From Puniceicoccaceae bacterium (GTDB lineage Bacteria > Verrucomicrobiota > Verrucomicrobiia > Opitutales > JAFGAQ01): DNA of 64,000 bases. Where the stretch lies: positions 1 to 64,000 of the forward strand of contig JBEGIR010000012.1 in the NCBI GenBank assembly GCA_040224245.1, given 5' to 3'. This document shows positions 19,123 through 28,242 of the stretch, one piece after another. A program made the translations under genes and the position numbers. The stretch's first letter is position 1, and every line of letters starts with the position of its first letter. The notes below the pieces were generated by a model. That model had not been told where the DNA came from. It was given only the letters and a program-made list of their open reading frames with translations, and did no database searches.

Positions 19123-20619
19123 ATGTCGCAGACGGAGTCGAAACGTGCCGCGCCGCACAGGCGGCAGCGCAAGCGATCCCGCTACCCTTATACCCGCAAG
19201 GAAAAATGGATCGTGGGGTGGGCGTGTGCACAGCTTTCGCTGGCGCTGTGGATGCTCGCGCTCACACCACTGTGGGCACAATGGCTGATGATGGGAATGT
19301 CATTTATCGGTCTGACCTTCAGTCTGCTGCCGCAGTTTTATGCTCCGGAATCCCAGAGGGACCCGCGCTTACATTCTCGGCCCTCCCTCGACCGACTTCT
19401 GCGCTACCCGGTATTCTGGATGGGGGCACTGCTGCTTAGCTACATGCTGGTGCAGGCGGTGAATCCAGCCTATGGCTACGAATCAGATGCGGACTATTGG
19501 CGTGCGTTTCCAATCCCCTCGATCTCCTGGCTACCGAGCGGCGTGGACAGTCCCTTTGCCAAAATGAATGCTCAGCGACTGGCACTCATCGTTGCTGGTG
19601 CCTGGGCAATGCAGTGCTACTTGAAAGTGGGTATCGTTCGTCGACCCTCCTTTCTGTTTCTGCTTTGGTGGATCACGCTCAACTTTGTCGCGATGGGCGT
19701 GTTGGCGATTGCACAAAAGCAGACCGATGCCATGGATGTGTACTGGAGCCTTTCAATCAGTCCTAACTTTTGGGGTCCGATTCCCTACAACCATCGAGCG
19801 GGATGCCTGCTCATCATGGGCATGGTTTGTGCGATGGCACTGTACTTTCTTCACCTCAAAGCCATGCGCATGGAATTGCGCCACTCCGGTCCGCACTTGG
19901 TTGTATTGATTGCGATCGTTTTCATTTTTGGACTCTTGTGGTCCACTCAATCCGAGGCCACCGTCATTTTGGGATCCTTACTGATGGCAGTATTCCTGCT
20001 ACTGACCCTGATTCCCAGCCTGCGGGACGGTTCCACGCTCATGCACAAGGTCATCCTGTCAGTTACGATGATACTGCTCGGTGTGATGGCGGTGTTCTAC
20101 ACCCTTCGCTTGCCCGACCGCAACCTCACCATCGAGCAACTCGGCAACTTGCGCGAGGAGATCCAGAACATCGACTCAAGCGCACGCGCTATCGCCACAC
20201 GCATTACCTTGCAGATGGTCGCGGAACGTCCATTCCTTGGGTGGGGAGCAGGCAGCTGGCGCTATGTGTTTGCCTACTACCAACTGGAACACCCGGAAAT
20301 CCAGTATCTCGACGCCACCCAGACGGTGCCCGCGGTGTGGGATGATGCACACAATGACTGGGTACAGTATCTATCAGAACTGGGTATTGCAGGCATGGTG
20401 CTGTTGCTGGGTCTGCTGCTTTGGCCGCTGATTGAATCCATCATTTTCATCCGCTCACTCCACCTGACCCAAGTGATGCTGGCCCTGGGTTTAATTGCGG
20501 TATTTACCCATGCCTTTCTTGAACTATTGCTGCAAAATCAGGCGGTTCTCAGCTACGTAGCTTTTCTGAGCTTTCTGATCAACCGACTGAATGTTGAGCA
20601 GGTTCGTGTCAAACACTAA
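19123..20619 (+). CDS. O-antigen ligase-like polytopic membrane protein (Wzy_C/WaaL type)
   Basis: The 498-residue protein has a short basic N-terminus (residues 1-28) followed by about ten to twelve membrane segments and a long periplasmic loop. The loop carries the segment WDDAHNDWVQYLSELGIAG, matching the conserved His-Asn region of the Wzy_C/WaaL superfamily. Such enzymes join or polymerise lipid-linked glycans at the periplasmic face, for example O-antigen onto lipid A-core or exopolysaccharide chains. No other polysaccharide genes are adjacent, so ligase and polymerase cannot be told apart. The ATG at 19123 fits the basic start; a divergent RAYT gene lies upstream. Confidence 0.85.
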   Translation: MSQTESKRAAPHRRQRKRSRYPYTRKEKWIVGWACAQLSLALWMLALTPLWAQWLMMGMSFIGLTFSLLPQFYAPESQRDPRLHSRPSLDRLLRYPVFWMGALLLSYMLVQAVNPAYGYESDADYWRAFPIPSISWLPSGVDSPFAKMNAQRLALIVAGAWAMQCYLKVGIVRRPSFLFLLWWITLNFVAMGVLAIAQKQTDAMDVYWSLSISPNFWGPIPYNHRAGCLLIMGMVCAMALYFLHLKAMRMELRHSGPHLVVLIAIVFIFGLLWSTQSEATVILGSLLMAVFLLLTLIPSLRDGSTLMHKVILSVTMILLGVMAVFYTLRLPDRNLTIEQLGNLREEIQNIDSSARAIATRITLQMVAERPFLGWGAGSWRYVFAYYQLEHPEIQYLDATQTVPAVWDDAHNDWVQYLSELGIAGMVLLLGLLLWPLIESIIFIRSLHLTQVMLALGLIAVFTHAFLELLLQNQAVLSYVAFLSFLINRLNVEQVRVKH

Positions 20620-20725
20620 GGAATGGCACACCTTTACCCCTTTATTTTACTCGATTTTAGCATTGCGGGTTTGCATCCGCGTGAAATGAGCCTTTGAATA
20701 TAGGTTGAAACACCTTCATACGACT

Positions 20726-21139
20726 ATGAAAACGTTCAAAAATGTCCTCGCACTCAGCGTGCTCCTGTTCGCATTTGTCATGAATGCACAGGTATTGGAA
20801 AGATCGGAATCCCTTGCTGATGGCACGGTGATTCCCGCTGGTGCTGAAATGATCATTGGTGAAGACGGAACTGTCCAGTATGTGGACGAAGGAATTATCC
20901 TTGCTTCTGTCAAAACCTTCGTGAGTTCAGCAGGTACCACGACCGAAATCACCAAACGCCTCCGTGATGGAAGCTATGTTCTGGTGGTCATCGCTCCCAA
21001 TGGAACTGTCAGTAATCCCGTTCCCACCTCTGCTCCTACTCCTGTCACCCCAGGAACCGGAGGATCAGTTGGCGGTAGTGGTGCAGTACAGGGTCCTTCC
21101 GGAGCCAGTATCCCGAATAACCCAGCAACCGTGATCTGA
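20726..21139 (+). CDS. small exported protein, Gly/Pro/Ser-rich C-terminus
   Basis: From ATG 20726 the 137-residue product starts with a clear Sec signal peptide (MKTFKNVLALSVLLFAFVMNAQ). The middle has Asp/Gly-rich repeats like DGTV and DGSY. The last 40 residues are Thr, Pro, Gly and Ser rich and look disordered. I do not recognise a family. An upstream TTG at 20705 would add seven residues before the signal peptide, so it was not used. An intrinsic terminator follows 29 bp after the stop. The 106-bp gap from the O-antigen-ligase-like gene suggests an independent transcript, and the product is probably periplasmic or surface-associated. Confidence 0.75.
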   Translation: MKTFKNVLALSVLLFAFVMNAQVLERSESLADGTVIPAGAEMIIGEDGTVQYVDEGIILASVKTFVSSAGTTTEITKRLRDGSYVLVVIAPNGTVSNPVPTSAPTPVTPGTGGSVGGSGAVQGPSGASIPNNPATVI

Positions 21140-21168
21140 TTCTTTCATCAGTCTCAATTGTTGTAACC

Positions 21169-21199
21169 AAAAACCTCAGGATCACTCCTGAGGTTTTTT
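21169..21199 (+). terminator. intrinsic terminator
   Basis: CCTCAGGA and TCCTGAGG form an 8-bp perfect stem with a 4-base loop, flanked by an A-run on one side and TTTTTT on the other. It ends the small exported-protein gene and, because of the flanking A-run, could also work for the convergent operon ending at 21270. Confidence 0.9.
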
Positions 21200-21269
21200 G
21201 CTATCCAAATTTCTGCACCTGACAGACAATCCATCAGCGTGCGGGGATCTGCCCAGAAGGGAACTCCCA

Positions 21270-22391
21270 TCAACCCGAAGCAAGTGCCTCGTCAATACTG
21301 GAATGGATCTTCCAACCCTTGGACTCCTCAAATGCACGACACTCCTGAGAAATTTTGTCGTTCCCGATGATGTAGTATTTGAGGGTCAGCTCCATGCAGT
21401 TTTTCATGGCATCGAGCAGGAGTTTGATCACGTTCATGTTGAGCACCTCGAGGTCGTGCACATCAAAAACCACCTTCTTGAGTCCGGCATCCACTGCTTT
21501 TGAGATTTTATCGATCAGGAACCCATTGACCTCGTTGATGGCGTGAGTGGTCGGATTCGCTGGCAACATGACCTTCAGGTAGTCCTTTTCGATCACAAAG
21601 TATTTCTCAGAGGTATCCAAGTTTGCAGCATTGGCGATCTTGGTTTCGACCTCGTGAAAATCAATCGGTTTGGTGATGATGTTCGTAAAACCGGTATCCT
21701 GCGCTCGTGTCTGCTCGTGCAAGTCTGTTTTCACCACCAGTGCAAAAATGGGAGTGTATTTGTTTCGAGGATTGGAACGAAGAATGCGAAACAGCTCGAT
21801 TCCCTGATCACGCGGCAGCGAGAGACTGATGATGATGATATCCTGCTTGCTCTCCTGAGCTGCATCAATGGCCTCCCCTGTTGACGATACACAGTTAACC
21901 GTCCAGGCGGGATTCGAAAAGCCCGTCTTGAATTGCTCTTCAATCGCAGGTTTGTCTTCAACCAGAAGAATATTGAGCGGGTCGGTCAACTTTTTGCGCA
22001 CCTCCTGTTGCTCGGAAATCGGACGCAGGTCGATCACACGCCCAACCTTTTCAATCAGTGTGTCTTCGCTGAACGGTTTGACGATGTAGTCCCGAATACC
22101 GATCTTAGCAATCTTCAACACCGTTTCCTTGCCAGCCTCTGCAGTCAGCATGATCACCGGAATGTGACGTAGATTTGCATCCGCTTTCAGCTTGGTGAGC
22201 ATCTCGATTCCGTCCATCACGGGCATCGTGATGTCGAGAAGGATCAGATCCGGGGCTTCTTTGCTCGCCGCTGCGAGTCCTTCTACCCCGTTTGTAGCTT
22301 CAGGAATTTCAAGATCAAAGTCCTTGAAGGCCTTTTTCACAATCATTCGTACGGCCTTCGAGTCATCGATGGTAAGGAGTTTCTTGCTCAT
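21270..22391 (-). CDS. response regulator: REC, pseudo-REC, STAS-like
   Basis: This 373-residue protein has three parts. Residues 1-120 are a normal receiver domain with phospho-acceptor Asp53 (LILLDITMP) and Lys105 (VKPF). Residues 138-255 are a second receiver-like domain in which Ser189 (IIISLSLP) takes the place of the acceptor Asp while Lys241 (TKP) is kept, so it is probably not phosphorylated. Residues about 262-373 look like a STAS/anti-anti-sigma domain, with KKVVFDVHDLEVLN in the place of the usual DLSxVxFIDSSG. It is the last gene of an operon with a CheX-type phosphatase and an NtrC-type regulator. The architecture suggests a phospho-switch in a partner-switching pathway. Confidence 0.8.
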   Translation of the reverse strand: MSKKLLTIDDSKAVRMIVKKAFKDFDLEIPEATNGVEGLAAASKEAPDLILLDITMPVMDGIEMLTKLKADANLRHIPVIMLTAEAGKETVLKIAKIGIRDYIVKPFSEDTLIEKVGRVIDLRPISEQQEVRKKLTDPLNILLVEDKPAIEEQFKTGFSNPAWTVNCVSSTGEAIDAAQESKQDIIIISLSLPRDQGIELFRILRSNPRNKYTPIFALVVKTDLHEQTRAQDTGFTNIITKPIDFHEVETKIANAANLDTSEKYFVIEKDYLKVMLPANPTTHAINEVNGFLIDKISKAVDAGLKKVVFDVHDLEVLNMNVIKLLLDAMKNCMELTLKYYIIGNDKISQECRAFEESKGWKIHSSIDEALASG

Positions 22392-22413
22392 GCTCGTGAT
22401 TCAGAATGATGGA

Positions 22414-22938
22414 TTATTCGTCACCCTTTCGGATGAAAAGATCGGCGACAAAGCGCTGTCCTTCGGTGTCAAAATAGAAAGTTTCCCGCTGAGCCTGTGA
22501 AGTCGACTCCACCGTAAATGCGGTTCCACGCAGAATGGAAGGGATCGTCAGCTGGCAGCTGTAGCCCTTATGGCTCAATTGGTTCTTAAACCCGCCCACG
22601 GTCATGTTCGCAAGTTCTCCGAGGGCGTCATTGATCGTCTCATGGTCGTCGGCATCCACATCGTCCATGCCCAACATCTGCATGGTGAGTGAACGTGCGA
22701 GACTCACATCCATGCAAAGGTAAACCATTCCGTAAATTTTTCCGCTGAATCCCACATTCGCTGCAATCATCTCCGATGTGGTGCTGAATGCCGGAGTACA
22801 ATGCTCTTCCGAAGGCACGGAGGACTCATGTTTATCGAGGTCGACCTGAAGACTCAGCATCGTTTTGAAAACGTCCTGAACCGAGGACATCATCATTCCG
22901 ACGAGTTCTTCTTCTGGAATATCTATTAACTTTGACAT
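22414..22938 (-). CDS. cheX: CheX-type phosphatase-like protein
   Basis: The 174-residue protein matches the CheX/CheC-type fold, with the conserved helix motif E108-x-x-N111 (GELANMTVGGF) that forms the active site for removing the phosphoryl group from CheY-type receivers. CheX normally dephosphorylates CheY-P. Here it sits 22 bp before the double-receiver protein and 25 bp after the NtrC-like regulator on the same strand, so one of those receivers is the likely substrate. No chemotaxis kinase or receptor gene is nearby. The second half-motif of CheC is absent, as expected for CheX. It is probably cytoplasmic. Confidence 0.82.
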   Translation of the reverse strand: MSKLIDIPEEELVGMMMSSVQDVFKTMLSLQVDLDKHESSVPSEEHCTPAFSTTSEMIAANVGFSGKIYGMVYLCMDVSLARSLTMQMLGMDDVDADDHETINDALGELANMTVGGFKNQLSHKGYSCQLTIPSILRGTAFTVESTSQAQRETFYFDTEGQRFVADLFIRKGDE

Positions 22939-22963
22939 ATGTTTGGAACTAAGGATTTCTGAA

Positions 22964-24415
22964 TTACTTCACGCCTGGATCGGGAACCTCTATCCCTTCG
23001 ATTCGATACTGGTTAATCTTATTTCGAAGGGTTCGAATACTGATATTGAGCATTTCGGCGGCATGCGTGCGATTACCTTGGGTCAGGTCGAGGACGCGAA
23101 GGATGTGATTTCGCTCCAAGTCCTCGAGAGTCACCACACTACCCGCTTCCTGTCCATCCATTGAATAGTCGTCCATTCCGCTCGATTCACCCTCCAGAAC
23201 GGCTACATCAGCTACACTTCCGTTCCCCTGCACCGAAGGCACGGGTTCGGACATGCGGATCAACCCCAAGTTGGATGGAGTGATGTAACTGTTGCTGTCG
23301 CTCAGGATCACGGCTCTCTCTACGGTATTTTGAAGTTCACGGACATTTCCGGGCCAATCGTGGCTCACTAATGCTTGTTCGGCAGTTTTTGAGTATCCTT
23401 TAACCCGATGCCCATGTTTTCTCGAAAATGTATGAAGAAAGCGCTCAGCCAACAGCATGATGTCGTCCTTGCGTTCCCTAAGTGCCGGAACATGAATGGG
23501 AAATACATTCAAACGGTAGAACAGATCCTGCCGAAACCGGCCTTCCTTGACTTCCTTGATCAAGTCCCGGTTGGTCGTCGCAAGCACCCTTACGTTCACC
23601 TGTATCGTCTTGTTGCCACCCACGCGCTCAAACTGTTTTTCCTGCAGGACCCGCAGGAGTTTGGCCTGCAACTGCGGTGAGATTTCACTGATTTCATCGA
23701 GCAGAATGGTTCCATTATTGGCCAGTTCGAAGCGTCCCTCCCGACGCTGTGTCGCACCCGTAAACGAGCCCTTTTCATGCCCAAAAAACTCGCTTTCGAT
23801 CAGGTTTTCCGAAATCGCAGCACAGTTCACACGAATAAAAGGATTGGCCGATAAGGAACTGAGACGATGGATGTCATTGGCAACCATTTCCTTGCCAGTA
23901 CCATTCTCTCCCATGATCAGTACCGTTGCCTCTGTTGCTGCAACCTTGCGAATCACGTTCTTGAGTTCCTTCATCTTGGGGGACTCTCCGATGATTTCAC
24001 TCTTGGCGCTCGCCTCTGTATTCAGGTAGCGACTGACCTTCACCAGCTGTGAATAGGACTCCGCCTTCTTCAGAGTCACTTCTATCTGGTCTGCGGAAAA
24101 GGGTTTGATGATGTAGTCAAATGCGCCCAAACGCATGCACTTCACTGCGGATTCCACAGAACCATAACCAGTCATCATCACCACCATGGGTTTGTCCGGA
24201 TCCTCAGCAATCCGCTCCAGCAGTTCGGTGCCATCTCCATCCGGCAATCGCACATCCAACAGAATCAGATCAAATTGATCCTTCGCAAGATAGGCTTCGC
24301 ACTCCGCAATGGAGGAGGCACTCGCCACAATGTAACGCTTGTTTCGCAGTTGCTGTTCGAGCGTCTTTCTGATGATCATTTCGTCATCAACCACGATAAT
24401 TTTGTCAAATGCCAT
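22964..24415 (-). CDS. NtrC-family sigma-54-dependent response regulator
   Basis: The 483-residue protein has an N-terminal receiver domain (Asp54, LILLDVRLP), a sigma-54 AAA+ domain with Walker A GENGTGKE and the sigma-54 contact loop GSFTGA, and a C-terminal Fis-type helix-turn-helix (RTHAAEMLNISIRTLRNK). It activates transcription from sigma-54 promoters when phosphorylated. It heads the operon with CheX and the double-receiver STAS-like protein. No histidine kinase gene is linked, so the phosphate donor is elsewhere. The 185 bp upstream hold an unremarkable AT-rich region. The target genes cannot be deduced from this window. Confidence 0.93.
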   Translation of the reverse strand: MAFDKIIVVDDEMIIRKTLEQQLRNKRYIVASASSIAECEAYLAKDQFDLILLDVRLPDGDGTELLERIAEDPDKPMVVMMTGYGSVESAVKCMRLGAFDYIIKPFSADQIEVTLKKAESYSQLVKVSRYLNTEASAKSEIIGESPKMKELKNVIRKVAATEATVLIMGENGTGKEMVANDIHRLSSLSANPFIRVNCAAISENLIESEFFGHEKGSFTGATQRREGRFELANNGTILLDEISEISPQLQAKLLRVLQEKQFERVGGNKTIQVNVRVLATTNRDLIKEVKEGRFRQDLFYRLNVFPIHVPALRERKDDIMLLAERFLHTFSRKHGHRVKGYSKTAEQALVSHDWPGNVRELQNTVERAVILSDSNSYITPSNLGLIRMSEPVPSVQGNGSVADVAVLEGESSGMDDYSMDGQEAGSVVTLEDLERNHILRVLDLTQGNRTHAAEMLNISIRTLRNKINQYRIEGIEVPDPGVK

Positions 24416-24630
24416 GCTATTGGGTCACTGATGTCGGGGTTCAGATCGGTAAATCCTATGAAAACCAAGGATTTTTACCACAAATAACGGAAGGATTCAC
24501 GAAATTTAAAGGCCATATCCCAAATTCTATGCCATGATGCTATCCGCTTCCCTTGATCCTGCTATGCAAGGGTTGATCTTTTTCAGAAATTCTCCGATGC
24601 TTGCTACTTCAATCCAGCATAGCCTGCCGC

Positions 24631-25179
24631 GTGAAAACCACACCCATCAACTTCACCACCTTTCTCGAACCCCACCTCATTCGTTTCTGGAAAGGCCATG
24701 CATCCTGCGACGGGAAACACATCGAGGTCCAACGCACCCACAACCTCAATCTCTCCCAGACAACACTCAACGCGATTGCACGGGAACCCGCTGGCACGGC
24801 AACTCTTCTCGGCAGCATTCAATTGGTGCAGATCCCCCAGCAGGAAAAAAATCCTGCGATTAATGCCCTCATACATCTGCCCCATCTTGACCAACCCACG
24901 CCGTTGCTCATGGTATTCAAATCCGCTGGTGACAACGAAAAATGGGCCGAGCGCCTCGTGAAGCGTCTCGAAAACCTGATGGCAAGTGCACCCAAGCCAG
25001 CAGAACCGGAACCCACTTCCACCAGCGAGAGTGCTCCATCAAACTCATCTGCTGATGCTGACACGGATGCATCGGAGACAACCGATGAACCTGCTTCCGA
25101 ATCCTCCGAAGCATCGACTCCAGAACCGCCGGAAAAACCAAAACCTAAACGTCCAACAGCACCTCCAGCCAGCGAGTAA
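24631..25179 (+). CDS. uncharacterised protein with Pro/Ser/Glu-rich tail
   Basis: From GTG 24631 the product is 182 residues. The first 120 residues look folded (KTTPINFTTFLEPHLIRFWKG...), and the last 60 are rich in Ser, Glu, Pro, Ala and Lys and probably disordered. I do not recognise the family. A start at TTG 24601 is possible but adds residues that look non-coding. The tail resembles linkers that precede peptidoglycan or DNA-binding parts, but nothing here shows that. Its neighbour at 25182 is convergent, with only a 2-bp gap between the stops and no visible terminator. Confidence 0.6.
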   Translation: MKTTPINFTTFLEPHLIRFWKGHASCDGKHIEVQRTHNLNLSQTTLNAIAREPAGTATLLGSIQLVQIPQQEKNPAINALIHLPHLDQPTPLLMVFKSAGDNEKWAERLVKRLENLMASAPKPAEPEPTSTSESAPSNSSADADTDASETTDEPASESSEASTPEPPEKPKPKRPTAPPASE

Positions 25180-25181
25180 AC

Positions 25182-25577
25182 CTACTGTCCAGGGATTCGG
25201 TGTTTTTCGTAAATGCCCTTGATGGATTCCATGGAACGTTTGGGAGGATTGGAGCCTACCTTCGGCAACAGCGCCTTCAGCAGCAGCTGCTCGTTCTCAC
25301 GATCAAGCAAGAGGATGCGCATGATCTTGTTCTGCGCTGTTTTGAGCTTTTCCTGAATGGCTGGCAGAATTTCAGGAGATTGCTCATGCAAGGTTTTGAG
25401 CGCGGCGAGCGAAGCATCCAACTGTGGTAACAACTCCCGCTTCTGCGCAAGCAGCTCATCCTCAACCTCTGCTGGCTGACGACGCAACATGCGATTCTCC
25501 TCACTTAGAATGGCAAGAATATCCTCGCACAAACGCAGATGCTGATCCACGACCTCGCTGTTCGTTGCTGCACACAT
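25182..25577 (-). CDS. uncharacterised coiled-coil protein
   Basis: From the ATG at 25577 the product is about 131 residues and almost all helical, with heptad-like Leu and charged residues over residues 5-100 (for example ILAILSEENRMLRR and ENEQLLLKALLPK). I see no catalytic motif. The size, predicted coiled coil and hydrophilic end are similar in kind to FlgN-type export chaperones, but no sequence motif proves that. It lies 23 bp after the menE stop on the same strand and may be cotranscribed with menC-menE, though a functional link to menaquinone is not evident. Confidence 0.65.
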   Translation of the reverse strand: MCAATNSEVVDQHLRLCEDILAILSEENRMLRRQPAEVEDELLAQKRELLPQLDASLAALKTLHEQSPEILPAIQEKLKTAQNKIMRILLLDRENEQLLLKALLPKVGSNPPKRSMESIKGIYEKHRIPGQ

Positions 25578-25600
25578 TTGTAGAAAGTATCGAGCACAGC

Positions 25601-27025
25601 TCAGCAATTTGCAATCACTTCTGACAGGAGTTCCTTCAAGCAGGAAGCGGGAATCTTTCCCTTTGCATCATAGGGAAGGGCATTCACCCACTTCCATGTT
25701 TTGGGAATCTTGTATGCCTCAAGCCGCTGCTCCAACGCTCGCCGTAATACCGATAGCTCACGCATCTCATTATCAGGCATCGGCACCAATGCACAGACAA
25801 CCCGCTGCCCCCACTCCAAATCCGGGACTCCGGCAACCAGGCAATCCGCCACGCCCGGAACGGATCGCAGCACCTGCTCGACCTCCCTCGGATTGACCTT
25901 TTCACCACCAGTGATGATGAGATCGTCCATGCGACCCCTGACGTACAATTTTCCATCCCGCGTCACGCTTCCAAGATCACGGGTACCCCAACCTGAGCTG
26001 CACATGCGTTCGAGTTGAAGCACTCCCTGTTCGTCGATTCGGACATACCCGTCGCACAAGCTCTGCGACTGTAGCAGGATTTCCCCTTGCGCCAGTTCCT
26101 CCGAATCCGTTCCCGAATGATCCCCCGTGTCGATGCGCACTTTGGTTCCCGAAAACACACTCGCACCCCTGTCCCAATCCCCTTCCCGACAGATTGCATT
26201 GGCCGCGATCATGCCCAGCGTTTCGGTCATGCCATAAGTCAGCCAAGGATGAATCCCGGCATCGAGACAACAGCGCATCAGGTCCACCGGGCAGGGTCCA
26301 CCGCCAAGGATCACAAAATCAGCTGCGCGCAGTTGCTCAAGGCCCTCGTCCTCGTGCAGCATACGGCGCAACTGAGTGGAAACCAGTGACAGCCATTTTC
26401 CTTTGGGTTGACGCATCCACCTGCTTCGGGCCGATGCCTCCACTCCATAACTTGCGCCAGAGCATAGGGAACGCATCACCTGCATCCACCCACTGACATG
26501 CCAGAGTGGCAATCCGTGCACGTAGTGAAAATCCCCAGCTTCAGTTGGTCTGCCGAAAAAATGTTGTGCTACCGCCTGCACTGCCGCCTGCACTGTTTCC
26601 TGTGAGTGAATCGCAAACTTGGTGCGACCCGAACTCCCGCCTGTCGGAATCAATAGCCGTTGCGTCAAACTCAAATCACCCAACCCCACTTCCCTGAGTC
26701 GATTTCCGGTCATCGCCATGCGTTCCCACCCGCTCCCACCAACCACCCAGTCCGGGCTGACGGTGCGGGCCAGTTGTGCAAGTGACCCGGATTTCCAGTT
26801 GGGTGGAACAAACCACGTGGTCGCACCCCATCGCAAACTTGCAAGTGCACCTCCAATCCACAGCTCGGGATTTGGCGAATGAATCCAGACATGGCAGGGT
26901 TCTGTCGAGGACTCGGATTGACCACGGGTCAAATGGCGTAGTCCCGACTCGTAGGCATTCAACGCCTGATGAAGTTCATTTGCTTTCAACCAGTCGATGA
27001 TGGATGCATCCGTCCACATGCTCAT
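25601..27025 (-). CDS. menE: o-succinylbenzoate-CoA ligase (adenylate-forming enzyme)
   Basis: The 474-residue protein is an AMP-binding acyl-CoA ligase. The ATP-binding P-loop segment PTGGSSGRTKFA, the YGMTETLG-type A5 motif (TYGMTETLGM) and the later RGRMDDLIITGGEKVNP hinge motif are all visible. It overlaps menC by 4 bp (ATGA at 27022-27025), which makes MenE the best assignment. MenE activates o-succinylbenzoate to its CoA ester in menaquinone synthesis. I chose ATG 27025 because of that overlap. MenB, MenD and MenF are not in the window. Confidence 0.88.
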   Translation of the reverse strand: MSMWTDASIIDWLKANELHQALNAYESGLRHLTRGQSESSTEPCHVWIHSPNPELWIGGALASLRWGATTWFVPPNWKSGSLAQLARTVSPDWVVGGSGWERMAMTGNRLREVGLGDLSLTQRLLIPTGGSSGRTKFAIHSQETVQAAVQAVAQHFFGRPTEAGDFHYVHGLPLWHVSGWMQVMRSLCSGASYGVEASARSRWMRQPKGKWLSLVSTQLRRMLHEDEGLEQLRAADFVILGGGPCPVDLMRCCLDAGIHPWLTYGMTETLGMIAANAICREGDWDRGASVFSGTKVRIDTGDHSGTDSEELAQGEILLQSQSLCDGYVRIDEQGVLQLERMCSSGWGTRDLGSVTRDGKLYVRGRMDDLIITGGEKVNPREVEQVLRSVPGVADCLVAGVPDLEWGQRVVCALVPMPDNEMRELSVLRRALEQRLEAYKIPKTWKWVNALPYDAKGKIPASCLKELLSEVIANC

Positions 27026-28005
27026 GCCAATCGCTCCCACACTTCCGATGCACTCACCTGCCCAGGCACATACACGTTGCCCCGATGTGGATAACTGAGT
27101 TCATCTTCAAATACATTCTGAGTCTGCAAACCCGGCACCCGCTCAAACGGAGCCAATTCCAGCAAACTCGAAAACCCGATGGCCGTCTCAAAAACAGACG
27201 AGATGACGACGCGTGCCATCGGGATCTGCATCTCCCGTATCCAACGCAAATCTCCCAAGCTGGGTTTTGCGACAAAATGAAAGTTATTCAAATCCTCCGA
27301 TTGCAGACCCAGGCCCGGCAGGATGGAGAGAGATTCATCGAGCGCGACAGGGATCGGTGACTGTTGCGCAAGCGTTCGCAGATCCTCAAAAATCCAGCGA
27401 TCCAGGGGCTGTTCCAGAAACTCGATCACATCCTTGTAGACGTCCAGCGCTTCCACCCAACGCATGGCCGTATCCGGTTTCAATCGCTCGTTTGCATCGA
27501 GCCGCAACCGCCACCCGTGCTGCTGCGCGGCTTTTGCCAGTTTACACACTTGCTCTATTTCCTGCATCATCTCCGCTTCAGGTGCACCAATCTTCAGTTT
27601 CCAAACCTGAGACTCCCCAGCTGCAGGGATCGATTCCAATTCATCCGACTGCAAGAGTGCCGCACTGATCACCTTGCCCTGAAATCCCTTACCTTGAGTT
27701 GATGTTCGCATCGAGCCTCGGGCACATTCGAGCGCGTATCGCAGGCACGGATATTCCTGAGGATCCAAACTGTCGATGCCGTCGTCCCGGATCACTCCAC
27801 AAAATCCTTTCAGAAGCAATTCCGCCCGATGAACCGATTCCGAACCAAACGATTCGAGAGGAGCAACTTCCCCATATCCGACATGGCCTTGATCGTCGTC
27901 GAATCGAATCAAGATGCCCGAACGCACCTCCGCAGGGTAGGCACCCAATCGAATCGCACGATTCAACTTCCGGCGGTAAGGGCGAAACTGCAAACGGTAG
28001 CGCAT
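27022..28005 (-). CDS. menC: o-succinylbenzoate synthase
   Basis: The 327-residue protein is an enolase-superfamily enzyme of the muconate lactonizing subgroup. Expected catalytic positions are visible: Lys136-x-Lys138 (WKLKIG), metal ligands Asp170 (LRLDANE), Glu198 (FLEQPL) and Asp223 (ALDES), and the acid/base Lys247 (VAKPS). With the overlapping menE gene this makes o-succinylbenzoate synthase, which dehydrates SHCHC in menaquinone synthesis. Length is normal. The genes are the first of a menC-menE transcription unit. Upstream are 237 bp divergent to the PhoB-type regulator gene, which should contain both promoters. Confidence 0.9.
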   Translation of the reverse strand: MRYRLQFRPYRRKLNRAIRLGAYPAEVRSGILIRFDDDQGHVGYGEVAPLESFGSESVHRAELLLKGFCGVIRDDGIDSLDPQEYPCLRYALECARGSMRTSTQGKGFQGKVISAALLQSDELESIPAAGESQVWKLKIGAPEAEMMQEIEQVCKLAKAAQQHGWRLRLDANERLKPDTAMRWVEALDVYKDVIEFLEQPLDRWIFEDLRTLAQQSPIPVALDESLSILPGLGLQSEDLNNFHFVAKPSLGDLRWIREMQIPMARVVISSVFETAIGFSSLLELAPFERVPGLQTQNVFEDELSYPHRGNVYVPGQVSASEVWERLA

Positions 28006-28242
28006 GATGAACCGAACTTGATCTTCGGAGTCTCCAGTATGACTTGCATGAAGTCAAATGCACACCGATTCCCTCGCTCAACACTCAACCAAAGGCACAC
28101 TCGACTCGAACGTCAGCGTCGTATGCTTGCCTCAATGGAATCGCCTAATCTGGAAAATCAAGATTTGACGACCTGCGGTGTCAGCCTAAGCTTGGCGACG
28201 ATTGATTCGAGGAAGCACTAACCCATCAACGCATGACCGAAG

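Noticed and set aside
18978-19172. N-terminal extension of the RAYT-like protein
   Set aside because: It overlaps the start of the divergent O-antigen-ligase-like gene and lacks family similarity.
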